From Bryobacteraceae bacterium (GTDB taxonomy: Bacteria > Acidobacteriota > Terriglobia > Bryobacterales > Bryobacteraceae): DNA of 64,000 nucleotides. Positions 16,592-25,822 of the stretch are shown here, piece by piece. The position numbers were made by a program, and so were the translations under genes. The notes beneath the pieces are model-generated. The model ran no database searches, had not been told where the DNA came from, and worked only from the letters and a program-made list of their open reading frames with translations. Numbering within the stretch: the first letter of the stretch is position 1; every line of letters starts with the position of its first letter. The stretch lies in contig JAIEMJ010000030.1 in NCBI GenBank assembly GCA_019752335.1, positions 1 through 64,000 on the forward strand, in the 5' to 3' direction.

Positions 16592-17935
16592 ATGAAAGAT
16601 CTGACGCAAGGCTCCGTAGCCAAGCATCTGCTCCAACTGGCTTCGTTCATCGCCGTGACGATGGCGTTCCAGACGCTCTACTATCTGGTGGATCTGTACT
16701 TTGTGGCTGGCCTGGGACCCGCGGCCGTGGCGGGCGTTAGCCTGTGCGGCAACCTCGCCATCGTCATCATGGCGCTGACGCAAATGTTAGGCGTGGGCGC
16801 GTCCGCGCTGATCGCGCAAGCGGCCGGCCGGAAGGATCAGCCCGCGGCCCAGCTCGTCTTCAACCAAGTCTTCGCGCTCTCGGCCTTCGTCGGCGTCGTG
16901 GTGCTTTTGCTGGGCTTCGTTTTGCGGCAACCTTATTTGGAAACCTTGAGTAAGGACCCGGCTACGATTCGCGAAGGCGCGGCTTACTTACTCTGGTTCG
17001 CCCCCGCGCTCTCGATGCAATTCGCGCTGGTGGCGATGGGCGCCGCCTTGCGCGGCACCGGCGTCGCCAAGCCAACGATGGTGGTGGGCATTATTACCGT
17101 GGTGCTGAACTGCGCGCTCGCCCCGGTGTTGATCGCCGGCTGGGGCACCGGACGGCCGCTCGGCGTGGCTGGCGCGGGCATCGCCACGTTCATCGCCATC
17201 TGCGCGGGCGTTGCCGCGCTAGCTGCTTACTTCGCGCGCCTAGAGACCTTCGTCACTTTCGACTCGCGCCTCTTCCGCCCGAATCTGACGATCCTGGGAC
17301 GGATCCTGAATATCGGCATCCCTTCGGGCGGCGAATTTATTCTCATGTCGTTTCACGTCGCCATCATTTACTGGATTATTCGGGACTTCGGACCGCAGGC
17401 CCAAGCCGGCTATGGCATTGGCAGTCGCGTGATGCAGTCGATATTTCTGCCCGTGATGGCCATTAGTTTTGCCGTGCCCGCGCTGGCAGGCCAGAACTTC
17501 GGGGCCAGGAAGCCAGAGCGCGTCCGGCAGACAATGATCTCCGCGGCGTGGATGGGTTCGCTGTTGATGGCCAGCGTGACGCTGCTATGCCAGATCTCGC
17601 CCGCCACGCTGATCCGCTTCTTCTCTCACGACGCGGCCATTGTTGCTTTTGGCGCGGACTACCTGCGCATCATCGCCCTCAACTTCGTGGCCAGCGGACT
17701 GGTGTTTACCTTCTCTGGAATGTTTCAGGCTCTGGGAAATACGTGGCCCTCGCTAGCGAGTTCTTTCGCCCGGCTCTTTGTCTTCGCGATTCCCGCCGTC
17801 CTGTTATCAAGACGCACCGGTTTCGAGATCCATGAGCTTTGGTACCTGGCCGTCTTTACGGGCTTTGCTCACGCCACGGTCGCTTACTTTCTGTTGCGAC
17901 GCGAGTTACAGAGTAAGTTAGCCGGTATGGCTTAG
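16592..17935 (+). CDS. MATE-family efflux transporter
   Basis: Inner-membrane multidrug/organic-cation exporter of 447 residues with about 12 hydrophobic helices in two related halves (the first half begins QGSVAKHLLQLASFIAVTM, the second near LGRILNIGIPSGGEFILMS). The ATG at 16592 has GGGAG 3 bases upstream; the longer frame from 16499 overlaps the DUF4198 gene. The last 18 bases overlap the convergent 135-residue gene on the minus strand. Family identity is clear from hydrophobicity and conserved text such as PVMAISFAVPALAGQNFGA. The substrate is unknown. Confidence 0.9.
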   Translation: MKDLTQGSVAKHLLQLASFIAVTMAFQTLYYLVDLYFVAGLGPAAVAGVSLCGNLAIVIMALTQMLGVGASALIAQAAGRKDQPAAQLVFNQVFALSAFVGVVVLLLGFVLRQPYLETLSKDPATIREGAAYLLWFAPALSMQFALVAMGAALRGTGVAKPTMVVGIITVVLNCALAPVLIAGWGTGRPLGVAGAGIATFIAICAGVAALAAYFARLETFVTFDSRLFRPNLTILGRILNIGIPSGGEFILMSFHVAIIYWIIRDFGPQAQAGYGIGSRVMQSIFLPVMAISFAVPALAGQNFGARKPERVRQTMISAAWMGSLLMASVTLLCQISPATLIRFFSHDAAIVAFGADYLRIIALNFVASGLVFTFSGMFQALGNTWPSLASSFARLFVFAIPAVLLSRRTGFEIHELWYLAVFTGFAHATVAYFLLRRELQSKLAGMA

Positions 17936-18325
17936 TTCCGAGCGACGAGCGCCGGCAGTCGCCTTCTGTACGGCATCGTTCGCGCGCTCGAGATCCGCAC
18001 TCGATAACGTCACCAACGTCTTGTCCATGTCTTCCCACGTCCGCATCATGATGCGTAAGTGGGTGGAGGCCAGCCGCATGCACCACGGGTCGGTTAAGGG
18101 GATTCCGCTTGAGCGGGATAACTCGAGCAGCAGCGGATGCGGGAGGGCAATCACTTTCTCCAGCGTTTCACCGTTGGAACGCAGCTCGAACTTCACGTCG
18201 ACCGTGTCGGCGTGCCGAATCGAGATGCCCGTTTGTAGCCAGCGAAACTCCACTTCCCATTCCCGGTGAAAAGGGTCAGTGACGTGGAAATGGCGGCTCT
18301 GGAAGCGGGAAGTCGTTTCAGACAT
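17918..18325 (-). CDS. 135-aa protein of unknown function directly after ftsZ
   Basis: Soluble 135-residue protein with no signal peptide or membrane segment. I do not recognise the family. A good ribosome site (GGAAGGGAA) precedes its ATG. It begins 24 bases after the ftsZ stop on the same strand, so it is likely the last gene of the dcw transcript. The N-terminal half looks beta-rich (FHREWEVEFRWLQTGISIRH, then VDVKFELRSNGETL). The C-terminal half looks helical with many charged residues (SSADLERANDAVQKATAG). Its last 18 bases overlap the 3' end of the convergent MATE gene. A division-linked role is possible from position only. Confidence 0.75.
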   Translation of the reverse strand: MSETTSRFQSRHFHVTDPFHREWEVEFRWLQTGISIRHADTVDVKFELRSNGETLEKVIALPHPLLLELSRSSGIPLTDPWCMRLASTHLRIMMRTWEDMDKTLVTLSSADLERANDAVQKATAGARRSELSHTG

Positions 18326-18349
18326 ATTCCCTTCCAGGGTAACACCAGC

Positions 18350-19885
18350 TTACTGGAACAGCTTGCGCTCGCGACGCAGGAAGGCCGGAATGTCGATGTC
18401 ATCCTTGGGCGGCTCGGGCTTCGCCGGCTCCGGCTTGGGGAGCTCTGGCTCGTTTACGCTACTGCTAGCCGAGTTGGCTTCCACCACCTCCGGCCCACTC
18501 TCGGCGATGCTCTCGAAACGGCTCATAAACGCGGGCCGTTCGCGGCGGAAGAACTCGAAGCGAGGCGGCGCCGGGGTCGGCGCGGCGGGCTCCACCGGGG
18601 TCGCCATCAAGGGTTCGGGCTGGGGAATTGGCGGTGGCGTGACGCGCTCCGGCTCCCGGCGCGGCGTCTCCATCACGGGCTTAGCCCAGGTGGGCTCCGG
18701 CCGCAAAGGGAGTTCCACAATCTCCGGCTCATCGGGTACCGCTTCCAGGGTCTCCGCTTCAAAGTACTCTTCCTCTTCCTCCACCACTTCCACCGGCTGG
18801 AAGCGCATGTGCGGATCGGGCGTGAGCATGGGGGTGTCCACCGTGGTCGGGAAGAACGTCTTGCGCTCAATGGCCGGCAGGTGCGGACGGTTAAAGCCGG
18901 TAGCGATCACCGTAATCTTGACGATGTCCCCCAGCGCTTCGTTCATTACGACGCCAAAGTTGATCTGCACGTCGTCGTTCTTCGCCGATTGCCGAATCAA
19001 GGAACAGGCGGCGTTGACGTCGTGGATGCCCAGCGCGCTGGAGCCCGTAATATTAATCAGGATGCCGCGCGCGCCTTCCACGCCGCCCTCTTCGAGTAAC
19101 GGCGAACTAATCGCCTGCCGCGCGGCTTCCATCGCCGCTTCCTTACCTTCCGCCGACGCGGTGCCCATCATCGCGTAACCCATGCCGCTCATGATGGCGC
19201 GAATATCGGAGAAGTCGCGATTGATCAAGCCCGGCGTAGTCATAATATCGCTAATGCCTTGCACGCCTTGCCGCAATACGTCGTCGGCGATGCGAAACGC
19301 GTCAAAGAAACTCGTGCCCTTCGGCACTAACTCGAGTAACCGGTTATTCGGAATGGAAATTACGGTGTCCACCGCCGCGGCTAAGTCCGCCAGGCCTTTT
19401 TCCGCTTGCTTCATCCGGCGCGGACCCTCGAATTCAAAGGGCTTCGTCACCACCGCCACGGTAAGCGCGTTCATTTCCTTGGCCAGGGCCGCGACCACGG
19501 GCGCGGCGCCCGTGCCAGTGCCGCCGCCTAAGCCAGCCGTGACAAATACCATGTCGGCGCCATCGAGGATTTCGAGGATCCGGTCAGTATCTTCGAGTGC
19601 GGCCTGCCGGCCCGTGGCCGGGTCAGCCCCCGCGCCCAGACCATTGGTAATCTTCGTGCCAATTTGTAACTTATTCGGCACCGGCGAAGCGACCAGGGCT
19701 TGCCGGTCAGTATTTAAGATATGGAAATCGACGCCGGTTACGCCCTCGGTCATCATGCGCGCCACGGCATTGGAGCCGCCGCCGCCCACGCCGATTACTT
19801 TAATCCGCGTGCCCGCCCGGCGCTCTTCGTCATCCTGCAATTCGAAACGCATCGGATTGAATTTCGAGATCTCGAGTTGTCCCAT
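18350..19885 (-). CDS. ftsZ: Cell-division tubulin homologue FtsZ
   Basis: GTP-dependent polymer that forms the Z-ring. The GTP-binding signature GGGTGTGAAP, the N-terminal KVIGVGGGGSNAV loop, the NTDRQAL stretch and the T7-loop region near NRDFSDIRAIM are all present. The total of 511 residues is longer than the usual 380-400. The excess lies in a Pro/Glu-rich linker of roughly 160 residues after the core. The very end DIPAFLRRERKLFQ matches the conserved tail that binds FtsA and other partners. The gene follows ftsA after 14 bases. An AAAGGGA ribosome site precedes the ATG. Confidence 0.98.
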   Translation of the reverse strand: MGQLEISKFNPMRFELQDDEERRAGTRIKVIGVGGGGSNAVARMMTEGVTGVDFHILNTDRQALVASPVPNKLQIGTKITNGLGAGADPATGRQAALEDTDRILEILDGADMVFVTAGLGGGTGTGAAPVVAALAKEMNALTVAVVTKPFEFEGPRRMKQAEKGLADLAAAVDTVISIPNNRLLELVPKGTSFFDAFRIADDVLRQGVQGISDIMTTPGLINRDFSDIRAIMSGMGYAMMGTASAEGKEAAMEAARQAISSPLLEEGGVEGARGILINITGSSALGIHDVNAACSLIRQSAKNDDVQINFGVVMNEALGDIVKITVIATGFNRPHLPAIERKTFFPTTVDTPMLTPDPHMRFQPVEVVEEEEEYFEAETLEAVPDEPEIVELPLRPEPTWAKPVMETPRREPERVTPPPIPQPEPLMATPVEPAAPTPAPPRFEFFRRERPAFMSRFESIAESGPEVVEANSASSSVNEPELPKPEPAKPEPPKDDIDIPAFLRRERKLFQ

Positions 19886-19899
19886 GGTTTACGGTCCCT

Positions 19900-21108
19900 T
19901 TAACGAAATACGAGCCCGAGTAACCCCGGAGCCCGCTTCGTTGATTCCTTCTTCAGACGGATCCGGGCCGAGTACATGGCTAAGCCCGTCGCCGTCGTCC
20001 ACGCGGGGTCTTCCAGGGTTTCCGGTAAGTCCGCGATTCCATCCGCATCCACCATCGCCGGACGCACCGGGCAGCCCAGCACGCGTTCGGCGAGTTCCAA
20101 TAATCCTGGCAGGCGCGATCCGCCGCCGGTCAATAAAGCCCCTTGTAACAACTGCTGGGTCATGCCACAGTCGTCAATGGCTTCGCGAAGCTTTTCGAAA
20201 AGCTCTTCCGCGCGCACCTGTAAAATCAAACTCAAGTCCCGCCGCATGGCTTCCCGGGGTGGGCGGCCCTCCGGCGACGGTATTTCGATGATACTCTTCG
20301 CGGAGGTTAAGTCAACCATGGCGCAGCCCACTTGTAACTTCAGCTGCTCGGCTTCTTCCGGCGCCACCGTCAAACCGTAAGCGACATCGTTGGTAAATTG
20401 CTCGCCGCCGATCGGAATCGACACCGTGGAGAGCAGTGAGTCACCGTGATAGACCACCACGTCCGTGCTCTGCATGCCGATATCCAGCAGCACCACGCCT
20501 TGGCGGCGTTCTTCCCAACGCAGGGCCGCATAGGCCGCCGCCATCGGCTCGAATACCGTCTCCTCCACGCCGAGGCTCGCGGAATGCAGCGCATTCACCA
20601 GGCATTGGTGCTCCTGCGCCGACGCCGTCACCAAATGAACGTGCGCTTCGAGTAACTCCGCCGTCATGCCCTTCGGATTGCGGAATCCCGCCCGGCCATC
20701 CACCGTGAAGTCTTGCGGAAACACTTGTAACAGCAGCCGGTCTTCTTCCATCTGCACGCGCGAGGCGCGGCGGATAGCGTATTCAAGGTCGGCGGTATCC
20801 AACTTGCGTGGACGCCCGAATTCATAGGGCCAGCGCGCGCTGCCGCCCACCACACCCGGGCCGCCCAAGCCGATCACGGCGGACTCTACCGGCTGCCCGG
20901 CCGCCTGCTCCGCGCTCCGCACGGCCCAACGGACGCTCTCAGCGACGCTTTGCTGATCGGCCAGCCGGCCCTTAATCCACCCACGGGAGACATGCTCCCC
21001 GTGGCCCAGATAACGCACGCGCTCATCTTCGACGGATAAAATGACACAACGTGTGCGGCTGCTTCCCGCATCCACGCCAGCCGCCAAAATTGCTTTCCGC
21101 TTATTCAT
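19900..21108 (-). CDS. ftsA: Cell-division actin homologue FtsA
   Basis: Actin-fold ATPase that tethers FtsZ to the membrane and recruits later division proteins. Visible features are the phosphate-1 loop AGVDAGSSRTRCV, the SHS2/1C region (PVESAVIGLGGPGV), phosphate-2 LLDIGMQSTDVVVY, the adenosine motif LLTGGGSRLPGLLE, and a short amphipathic tail APGLLGLVFR suited to membrane binding. About 402 residues from the ATG at 21108; this overlaps the 3' end of ftsQ by 8 bases. A longer frame from 21129 would overlap more and has no reason to be used. Confidence 0.95.
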   Translation of the reverse strand: MNKRKAILAAGVDAGSSRTRCVILSVEDERVRYLGHGEHVSRGWIKGRLADQQSVAESVRWAVRSAEQAAGQPVESAVIGLGGPGVVGGSARWPYEFGRPRKLDTADLEYAIRRASRVQMEEDRLLLQVFPQDFTVDGRAGFRNPKGMTAELLEAHVHLVTASAQEHQCLVNALHSASLGVEETVFEPMAAAYAALRWEERRQGVVLLDIGMQSTDVVVYHGDSLLSTVSIPIGGEQFTNDVAYGLTVAPEEAEQLKLQVGCAMVDLTSAKSIIEIPSPEGRPPREAMRRDLSLILQVRAEELFEKLREAIDDCGMTQQLLQGALLTGGGSRLPGLLELAERVLGCPVRPAMVDADGIADLPETLEDPAWTTATGLAMYSARIRLKKESTKRAPGLLGLVFR

Positions 21109-22039
21109 TCGCGCCCTTCGCTGCCACACTCAATGACACAATCTCGTTCTCCGGCTGCAAGTCGAATCCAGGGATCCGCGGATCCGTAGGCAACTTCTCT
21201 AAATTCGTAAAATACTTATCCAGCCGCGCGAAGAATTTCTCATGCCCGAGTAACAGAACAATTTCCCGCTCCATGAAGGGCTGGGACAAACGTAGATTAT
21301 TCACGTCGAAAGCGTCCACCCGAGCGATCCGCTCACGGTAAATGCCGGCTTCCCGCATCAGCTTCATCACGCGTTGCACGCGGACCTTGCGGTCTTCGAT
21401 GGGCGTTTCCGCCGTGATGCCGGTCATCACCGGCGCAGGCGCACGGGCTTCGCCGTAGGGAGTAAGAATCGTGCCCTCGCCATCGATCAGGGCGAGATGG
21501 AACTCCTTCCCTCGCTCCGTGTCACGCGGCGTAGGCGGCAAATGCAATGAGGCCACTGGCACGCGCTCAGTCAAATGGACCTGTAGCCGATTCGGCCAGA
21601 TGCGCAATACCGAAGCGTCGCGAATCCAATCTACTTTCATCAGACGTTCCCGCCGCTCGGCTAACGGCACCAGGTAAATGCTCTTCCCAATGTCGCCCGC
21701 GAAGATCTTCAGAATCTCTTCCTGATTCGAACGCTTCAAGCCCGTGATCTGTAGGTTCGGACTTACTTCGCCCACCTCCGCCGGAGCAGCTATGGCAAAC
21801 CGCGCATCGGTGGCGAGAAAGTCATCCACGCGCGTGCCAATCCACAGCACCAACACCAGACCCAAAATACCGGCCAAGCTCCAACCGAGTAACTTCCACG
21901 GCGGAGGATTCTTCGCGGACTCCACTTTTTTGGCGCGTGGCGCCCGCTTCGGCCGCTCTGCCGCATCGTCTTGCACCGGCGGCGGGGGCGCGTCTCCCAT
22001 CCGCGGCCGTGGCCGCTCGTCATTGGCGTCGATAATCAT
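21101..22039 (-). CDS. ftsQ: Cell-division protein FtsQ (POTRA)
   Basis: Bitopic division protein of the FtsQBL complex. A charged cytoplasmic N-terminus (about 50 residues, Pro/Arg-rich) is followed by one membrane helix (LLGWSLAGILGLVLVLWIG). The periplasmic POTRA domain begins near LQITGLKRSNQEEILKIF, with the FtsQ-type block RVPVASLHL further on. The 312-residue length is normal. Its ATG overlaps the murC stop in an ATGA arrangement, and its 3' end overlaps ftsA by 8 bases, consistent with coupled translation. Confidence 0.93.
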   Translation of the reverse strand: MIIDANDERPRPRMGDAPPPPVQDDAAERPKRAPRAKKVESAKNPPPWKLLGWSLAGILGLVLVLWIGTRVDDFLATDARFAIAAPAEVGEVSPNLQITGLKRSNQEEILKIFAGDIGKSIYLVPLAERRERLMKVDWIRDASVLRIWPNRLQVHLTERVPVASLHLPPTPRDTERGKEFHLALIDGEGTILTPYGEARAPAPVMTGITAETPIEDRKVRVQRVMKLMREAGIYRERIARVDAFDVNNLRLSQPFMEREIVLLLGHEKFFARLDKYFTNLEKLPTDPRIPGFDLQPENEIVSLSVAAKGANE

Positions 22040-23421
22040 AGGCGATCCCGCAATCTACCCAAGATCATATCGCCGGCTTGCGATACGTTGCCAGCTCCCA
22101 AAGTAATAATGACATCGCCGGACTTGGCTTGTGATGTCACCTGCTCCACGCCGGCCTCAACTGACCCAACATACGCCGCCCCACGATGCCCGAAGTCGCG
22201 CAAGCGCTTCGCCAAAGCGTCACCCGTCGCTCCTTCAATCGGCTGTTCGCTCGCCGCATAAACGTCGGTAACATAAACATCGTCGGCCTGATGAAAGGCC
22301 CGGGCAAACTCGTCCATCAAATGGAACGTGCGGCTATAACGGTGCGGCTGGAACAAAACGTGTACCCGTCCAAAGCGGCATCGCCGCGCCGCATCTAAGG
22401 TCGCGCGGACTTCGGTGGGGTGATGCCCATAGTCATCAATTACGGTGACGCCCGCGGCTTCGCCCCGTACCTGAAAGCGCCGGTCCACGCCGGTAAAGCT
22501 CTTCAATCCCGCCGCGATCTTCTCCGTCGAAAGTTGTAATTCCAGCCCCACGGCCACGGTAGCCGTCGCGTTCAGAACGTTATGCACGCCGGGCAGCGGC
22601 ACTTCGAACTCGCCCAGGTCCTGGCCCCGTAACTCGAGGCGAAACTGGCTGGCTAAGTGTCCATAGCGCGCGTCGCGAATCACTAAGTCGGCTTGCGCGC
22701 TGGTGCCGTAGGTGAGCACCCGCCGCTTCACATCAGGCAACACTTGCTGAATATTTTCGTCGTCGAGGCAGAGGATAGCCACGCCGTAAAAAGGCACTTT
22801 GTTAATAAAGTCAGTAAAGGCCCGGCGAATCGCCGCCAAGTCCGCGTAGTGGTCCAGGTGCTCGCGATCGATATTCGTAACGACGGCAACGATCGGGGCA
22901 AGCTTCAGGAAGGAGCCATCGCTTTCGTCGCTCTCCACCACCAGAATTTCGCTCTGCCCCACGCGAGCGTTCGAACCGCCCATCATCCCCACGCGACCGC
23001 CCACCACCACCGTCGGGTCCAAACCGGCATGGCTGAGCACCGCCGCCGTCAGCGACGTAGTGGTCGTCTTGCCATGGCTGCCCGCCACGGCGATGCCGTA
23101 CTTCAAACGCATCAGTTCCGCCAACAGCTCACCGCGAGGAATCACCGGGATTCCACGCCGCCGCGCTTCCAGCACTTCCGGGTTGTCCGCCGCCACGGCC
23201 GAACTGACCACCACGGCTTGCGCTTCGCCCACGTTGGCGGCCGCGTGCCCGGCCGCGATACGCGCGCCCAGGGCCGTCAGCCGCTCCGTTAAGGGCGACA
23301 GCTTGAGGTCACTGCCGCTGATCTGGTAGCCCAGATTCAGCAGCACCTCGGCGATGCCGCTCATGCCGATCCCGGCGATCCCGACGAAATGCAGATGTTG
23401 CTGCTTAAAAAACATTCTCAC
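22036..23421 (-). CDS. murC: UDP-N-acetylmuramate--L-alanine ligase MurC
   Basis: Cytoplasmic ATP-dependent ligase that adds the first L-Ala of the peptidoglycan stem peptide. It has the N-terminal Rossmann motif FVGIAGIGMSGIAEVLLNLG, the ATP loop GSHGKTTTT, the central EADESD-like VVESDESDGSFL, and the C-terminal DDYGHHPTEV typical of MurC. 461 residues from a GTG at 23421, or 459 from the ATG at 23415. The GTG overlaps the stop of the 47-residue upstream gene as GTGA. murB and ddl, which often follow murC, are not present; ftsQ follows directly. Confidence 0.97.
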   Translation of the reverse strand: MRMFFKQQHLHFVGIAGIGMSGIAEVLLNLGYQISGSDLKLSPLTERLTALGARIAAGHAAANVGEAQAVVVSSAVAADNPEVLEARRRGIPVIPRGELLAELMRLKYGIAVAGSHGKTTTTSLTAAVLSHAGLDPTVVVGGRVGMMGGSNARVGQSEILVVESDESDGSFLKLAPIVAVVTNIDREHLDHYADLAAIRRAFTDFINKVPFYGVAILCLDDENIQQVLPDVKRRVLTYGTSAQADLVIRDARYGHLASQFRLELRGQDLGEFEVPLPGVHNVLNATATVAVGLELQLSTEKIAAGLKSFTGVDRRFQVRGEAAGVTVIDDYGHHPTEVRATLDAARRCRFGRVHVLFQPHRYSRTFHLMDEFARAFHQADDVYVTDVYAASEQPIEGATGDALAKRLRDFGHRGAAYVGSVEAGVEQVTSQAKSGDVIITLGAGNVSQAGDMILGRLRDRL

Positions 23422-23561
23422 TCAAAATTGTTTCGGTTTTCGCGGGCTATGTCAAATTCAGTACCCCTGGTACCCGCCCGCTCGCGCGCCGGTGTCTCCG
23501 GCCGCCGTTCCAGCGCCGGCTTCAAAATCGCGTTCATCAAAGCCCAATCTACCTTTGTCAT
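23418..23561 (-). CDS. 47-aa small protein inserted between murG and murC
   Basis: A short gene that reads MTKVDWALMNAILKPALE at the N-terminus, then a charged, Arg/Glu-rich remainder ending NRNNFE. Its ATG overlaps the murG stop as ATGA (23558-23561). Its TGA overlaps the murC GTG start as GTGA (23418-23421). A strong ribosome site (AGGAGGAAAG) sits inside the murG end at ideal spacing. These overlaps exactly fill the 136-base gap. There is no signal peptide; the N-terminal 18 residues could form an amphipathic helix. No family is recognised. A coupling leader peptide for murC, or a small regulator of cell-wall enzymes, are both possible. Confidence 0.72.
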   Translation of the reverse strand: MTKVDWALMNAILKPALERRPETPARERAGTRGTEFDIARENRNNFE

Positions 23562-24634
23562 GTCTTTCCTCCTGCGGCCAATTCTTCGAGATAATCCGCC
23601 GCTCGTTCGGCCGCGCCGCGCTTGGCCAATCGGCGCGCTGCGTCTCCCATCGCCTGTAAATCCGCGTGATTCGCGCGGGCCCAGGCAATCTCTTGTTGTA
23701 ATCGTTCGCCGGTAAAATCTCCGTCCAGCACCATGCGTGCCGCGGATTTCCGTTCCATCGCCTCCGCGTTACGCCGCTGATGGTCATCGGCCGCGAACGG
23801 ATAGGGCACCAGCACCGACGGCCGCCCCGAGGCGCAAAGCTCGCTTAAGCTGCCTGCCCCGGCGCGCGCAATCACTAGGTCCGCCTGCGCGAAGGCGGCG
23901 GGCATGTCCTCGAGGAAAGCGCGCACTTCCCCCCGCATACCACTCCGCGCGAACGCCTCGGTTAGCTCGGCTTCCATCGGACGCCCGCATTGCAAAGTCA
24001 TGCGGACGGGCTGCCCAGCCAAGGCTGGCCAGGACGCCCTCGCCGCTTGGTTCAAAGTCCGTGAACCCTGGCTACCGCCCGTTACCAACACAGAAAATTC
24101 CTCGGCTGGCGGCTTCGCAGGTAAGGTGAAGAACTCCTCGCGAATGGGCAGCCCCGTCACTTCGCTTCGGCCGGCCGGAAAGCTTCGCATGGTCTCTTCG
24201 AAGCTCACCAAAGCCTTTGCCGCGAAGCGGCCCAGCCAGCGCGACGTCAACCCTGCCACGGCGTTCGGCTCCATCAGGACCATTGGCAGACGCCGTGAGA
24301 TCGCCGCCAGCATCGGCGGCGCCGCCACGTAGCCGCCCATCGAAAACAAGGCCGCGGGCTTTCTTTGCCTAAGAATTCTGCGCGAAGCCACCACGCTAGC
24401 GCGGAGTTGCCAAAGCGTTCGCAGACGCCGGCTGAGTCCCAGGCCCTTCAGGCCACCAATTTCAATCCATTCGAGGGGAAACTCCTCACGGGGCACCAGG
24501 CGTGCCTCGACACCGGTGCGCGTGCCGACGAAGAAGGGCTGATGTCCACGGCGGCGTAACTCGCGCGCCACCGCGAGCGCCGGCACCACGTGCCCGCCCG
24601 TTCCGCCACCCGCCATGAGAAAACTCCAGCTCAT
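23558..24634 (-). CDS. murG: Undecaprenyl-PP-MurNAc-peptide GlcNAc transferase MurG
   Basis: Peripheral membrane GT28 glycosyltransferase that makes lipid II from lipid I. The glycine loop AGGGTGGHVVPALAVA, the second GGSQGSRTLNQ loop, the ARAGAGSLSELCASGRPSVLVPYPFAADDHQ nucleotide-binding region and a 358-residue length all fit. Its ATG overlaps the ftsW stop as ATGA. Its own stop overlaps the start of the 47-residue gene, whose ribosome site is made by the last MurG codons. Confidence 0.97.
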   Translation of the reverse strand: MSWSFLMAGGGTGGHVVPALAVARELRRRGHQPFFVGTRTGVEARLVPREEFPLEWIEIGGLKGLGLSRRLRTLWQLRASVVASRRILRQRKPAALFSMGGYVAAPPMLAAISRRLPMVLMEPNAVAGLTSRWLGRFAAKALVSFEETMRSFPAGRSEVTGLPIREEFFTLPAKPPAEEFSVLVTGGSQGSRTLNQAARASWPALAGQPVRMTLQCGRPMEAELTEAFARSGMRGEVRAFLEDMPAAFAQADLVIARAGAGSLSELCASGRPSVLVPYPFAADDHQRRNAEAMERKSAARMVLDGDFTGERLQQEIAWARANHADLQAMGDAARRLAKRGAAERAADYLEELAAGGKT

Positions 24635-25821
24635 CCCGAGTGTTCGCTCACGCTCATCAACATACCCAGCATCAGCAACGTTCCGAGCATGGAACTGCCG
24701 CCGTAACTAATCAACGGCAACGGAATTCCCTTCGTCGGCGCCATGTCCAGCACGACACTAATATTCACTAACGCCTGCAGCACAATGGAGACGGTGATGG
24801 CCAGCGCCAGATAGCGCCCAAAGTCATCGGGAGCCACAAAAAACAGGCGTAAGCCACGGTAAAGCAGCACGAGAAATCCAGCAATCACCGCCGACGTGCC
24901 CCATAAGCCCAATTCCTCACCCACCACGGCGTAGATAAAGTCGGTGTGCGCTTCCGGCAAATAATGCATTTTCTGCTTACCCTGCATGAGACCTAAACCC
25001 AGCATGCCGCCAGAGCCCACCGCGATTTTTGACTGCTTCACCTGATACACGGCGTCGCGGCTGGAGCTACCGCTCTCCACATAGTCTTTGACACGTCCAG
25101 TGGGATCGAACTTCTGAATCACCTTGTAATCGGGGTCCAAATAACCAATCACGCGTTGCAGGCGATAGGGCTTCAGCAAGATCGACAAGCCAAGCAGCGG
25201 GATCAGCGCCAGCCCAGCCATCAGAAAGTAGCGGCGTTCCATGCCCGCCACGTAGAATAGCGCCGCCGCCGTTCCTACCATCACAAATGCTGTACCTAAG
25301 TCAGCCAACAGTACCGCGCCCGCCGATAGGGCAATTACCATCGCCGCCGGGCCAAAGGTATAGCGGCTGTTGATGTCACTCAGCCGGCGACAGATAAACC
25401 AGGCGAGAAACAAAATCAAGGCGGGTTTTGCGAATTCCGAGGGCTGTAGAGAAAATACCCCTAGATCGAACCAACGATGCCGCTTGCCGAAAAAATAAGC
25501 GGCGATGACCAAGGGCACGGTAAGCCCGAGTGGCGCAAAGGCCCAGCGTGACTGGTTCCAACCGCGATAATCAATCTTCTTGATGCGCATCAACACCAAA
25601 AATCCCAACACCGCCGCGCCGATTTGCTTCATCGTGTTCCAGCGCAGCATGGTCGGCAGGTCCACGGGCAAGTCAGTTTCCAAACCTAGGGCCGACGGTG
25701 TCTTCAATTCCTGAGCAATCGACTTCACGCTCGACGCGCTGTATACCATCACCAGGCCGAAAAATACTAGGCCCAGCGTCGTGCCGAACAAAGGCCAATC
25801 CGTACGGACTCGCACTGCCAT
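24631..25821 (-). CDS. ftsW: SEDS peptidoglycan polymerase FtsW
   Basis: Polytopic SEDS glycosyltransferase that polymerises lipid II at the septum together with FtsI. 396 residues with about ten hydrophobic segments. The family blocks LQPSEFAKPALILFLAWF, FVMVGTAAALFYVAGMERRY, HTDFIYAVVGEELGL and ISYGGSSMLGTLLMLG are present. The position between murD and murG is the classical one. It starts 1 base after the murD stop. The large periplasmic loop (about residues 185-270) contains the KSKIAVGSGGMLGLG-like stretch. Confidence 0.96.
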   Translation of the reverse strand: MAVRVRTDWPLFGTTLGLVFFGLVMVYSASSVKSIAQELKTPSALGLETDLPVDLPTMLRWNTMKQIGAAVLGFLVLMRIKKIDYRGWNQSRWAFAPLGLTVPLVIAAYFFGKRHRWFDLGVFSLQPSEFAKPALILFLAWFICRRLSDINSRYTFGPAAMVIALSAGAVLLADLGTAFVMVGTAAALFYVAGMERRYFLMAGLALIPLLGLSILLKPYRLQRVIGYLDPDYKVIQKFDPTGRVKDYVESGSSSRDAVYQVKQSKIAVGSGGMLGLGLMQGKQKMHYLPEAHTDFIYAVVGEELGLWGTSAVIAGFLVLLYRGLRLFFVAPDDFGRYLALAITVSIVLQALVNISVVLDMAPTKGIPLPLISYGGSSMLGTLLMLGMLMSVSEHSG

Positions 25822-25822
25822 C

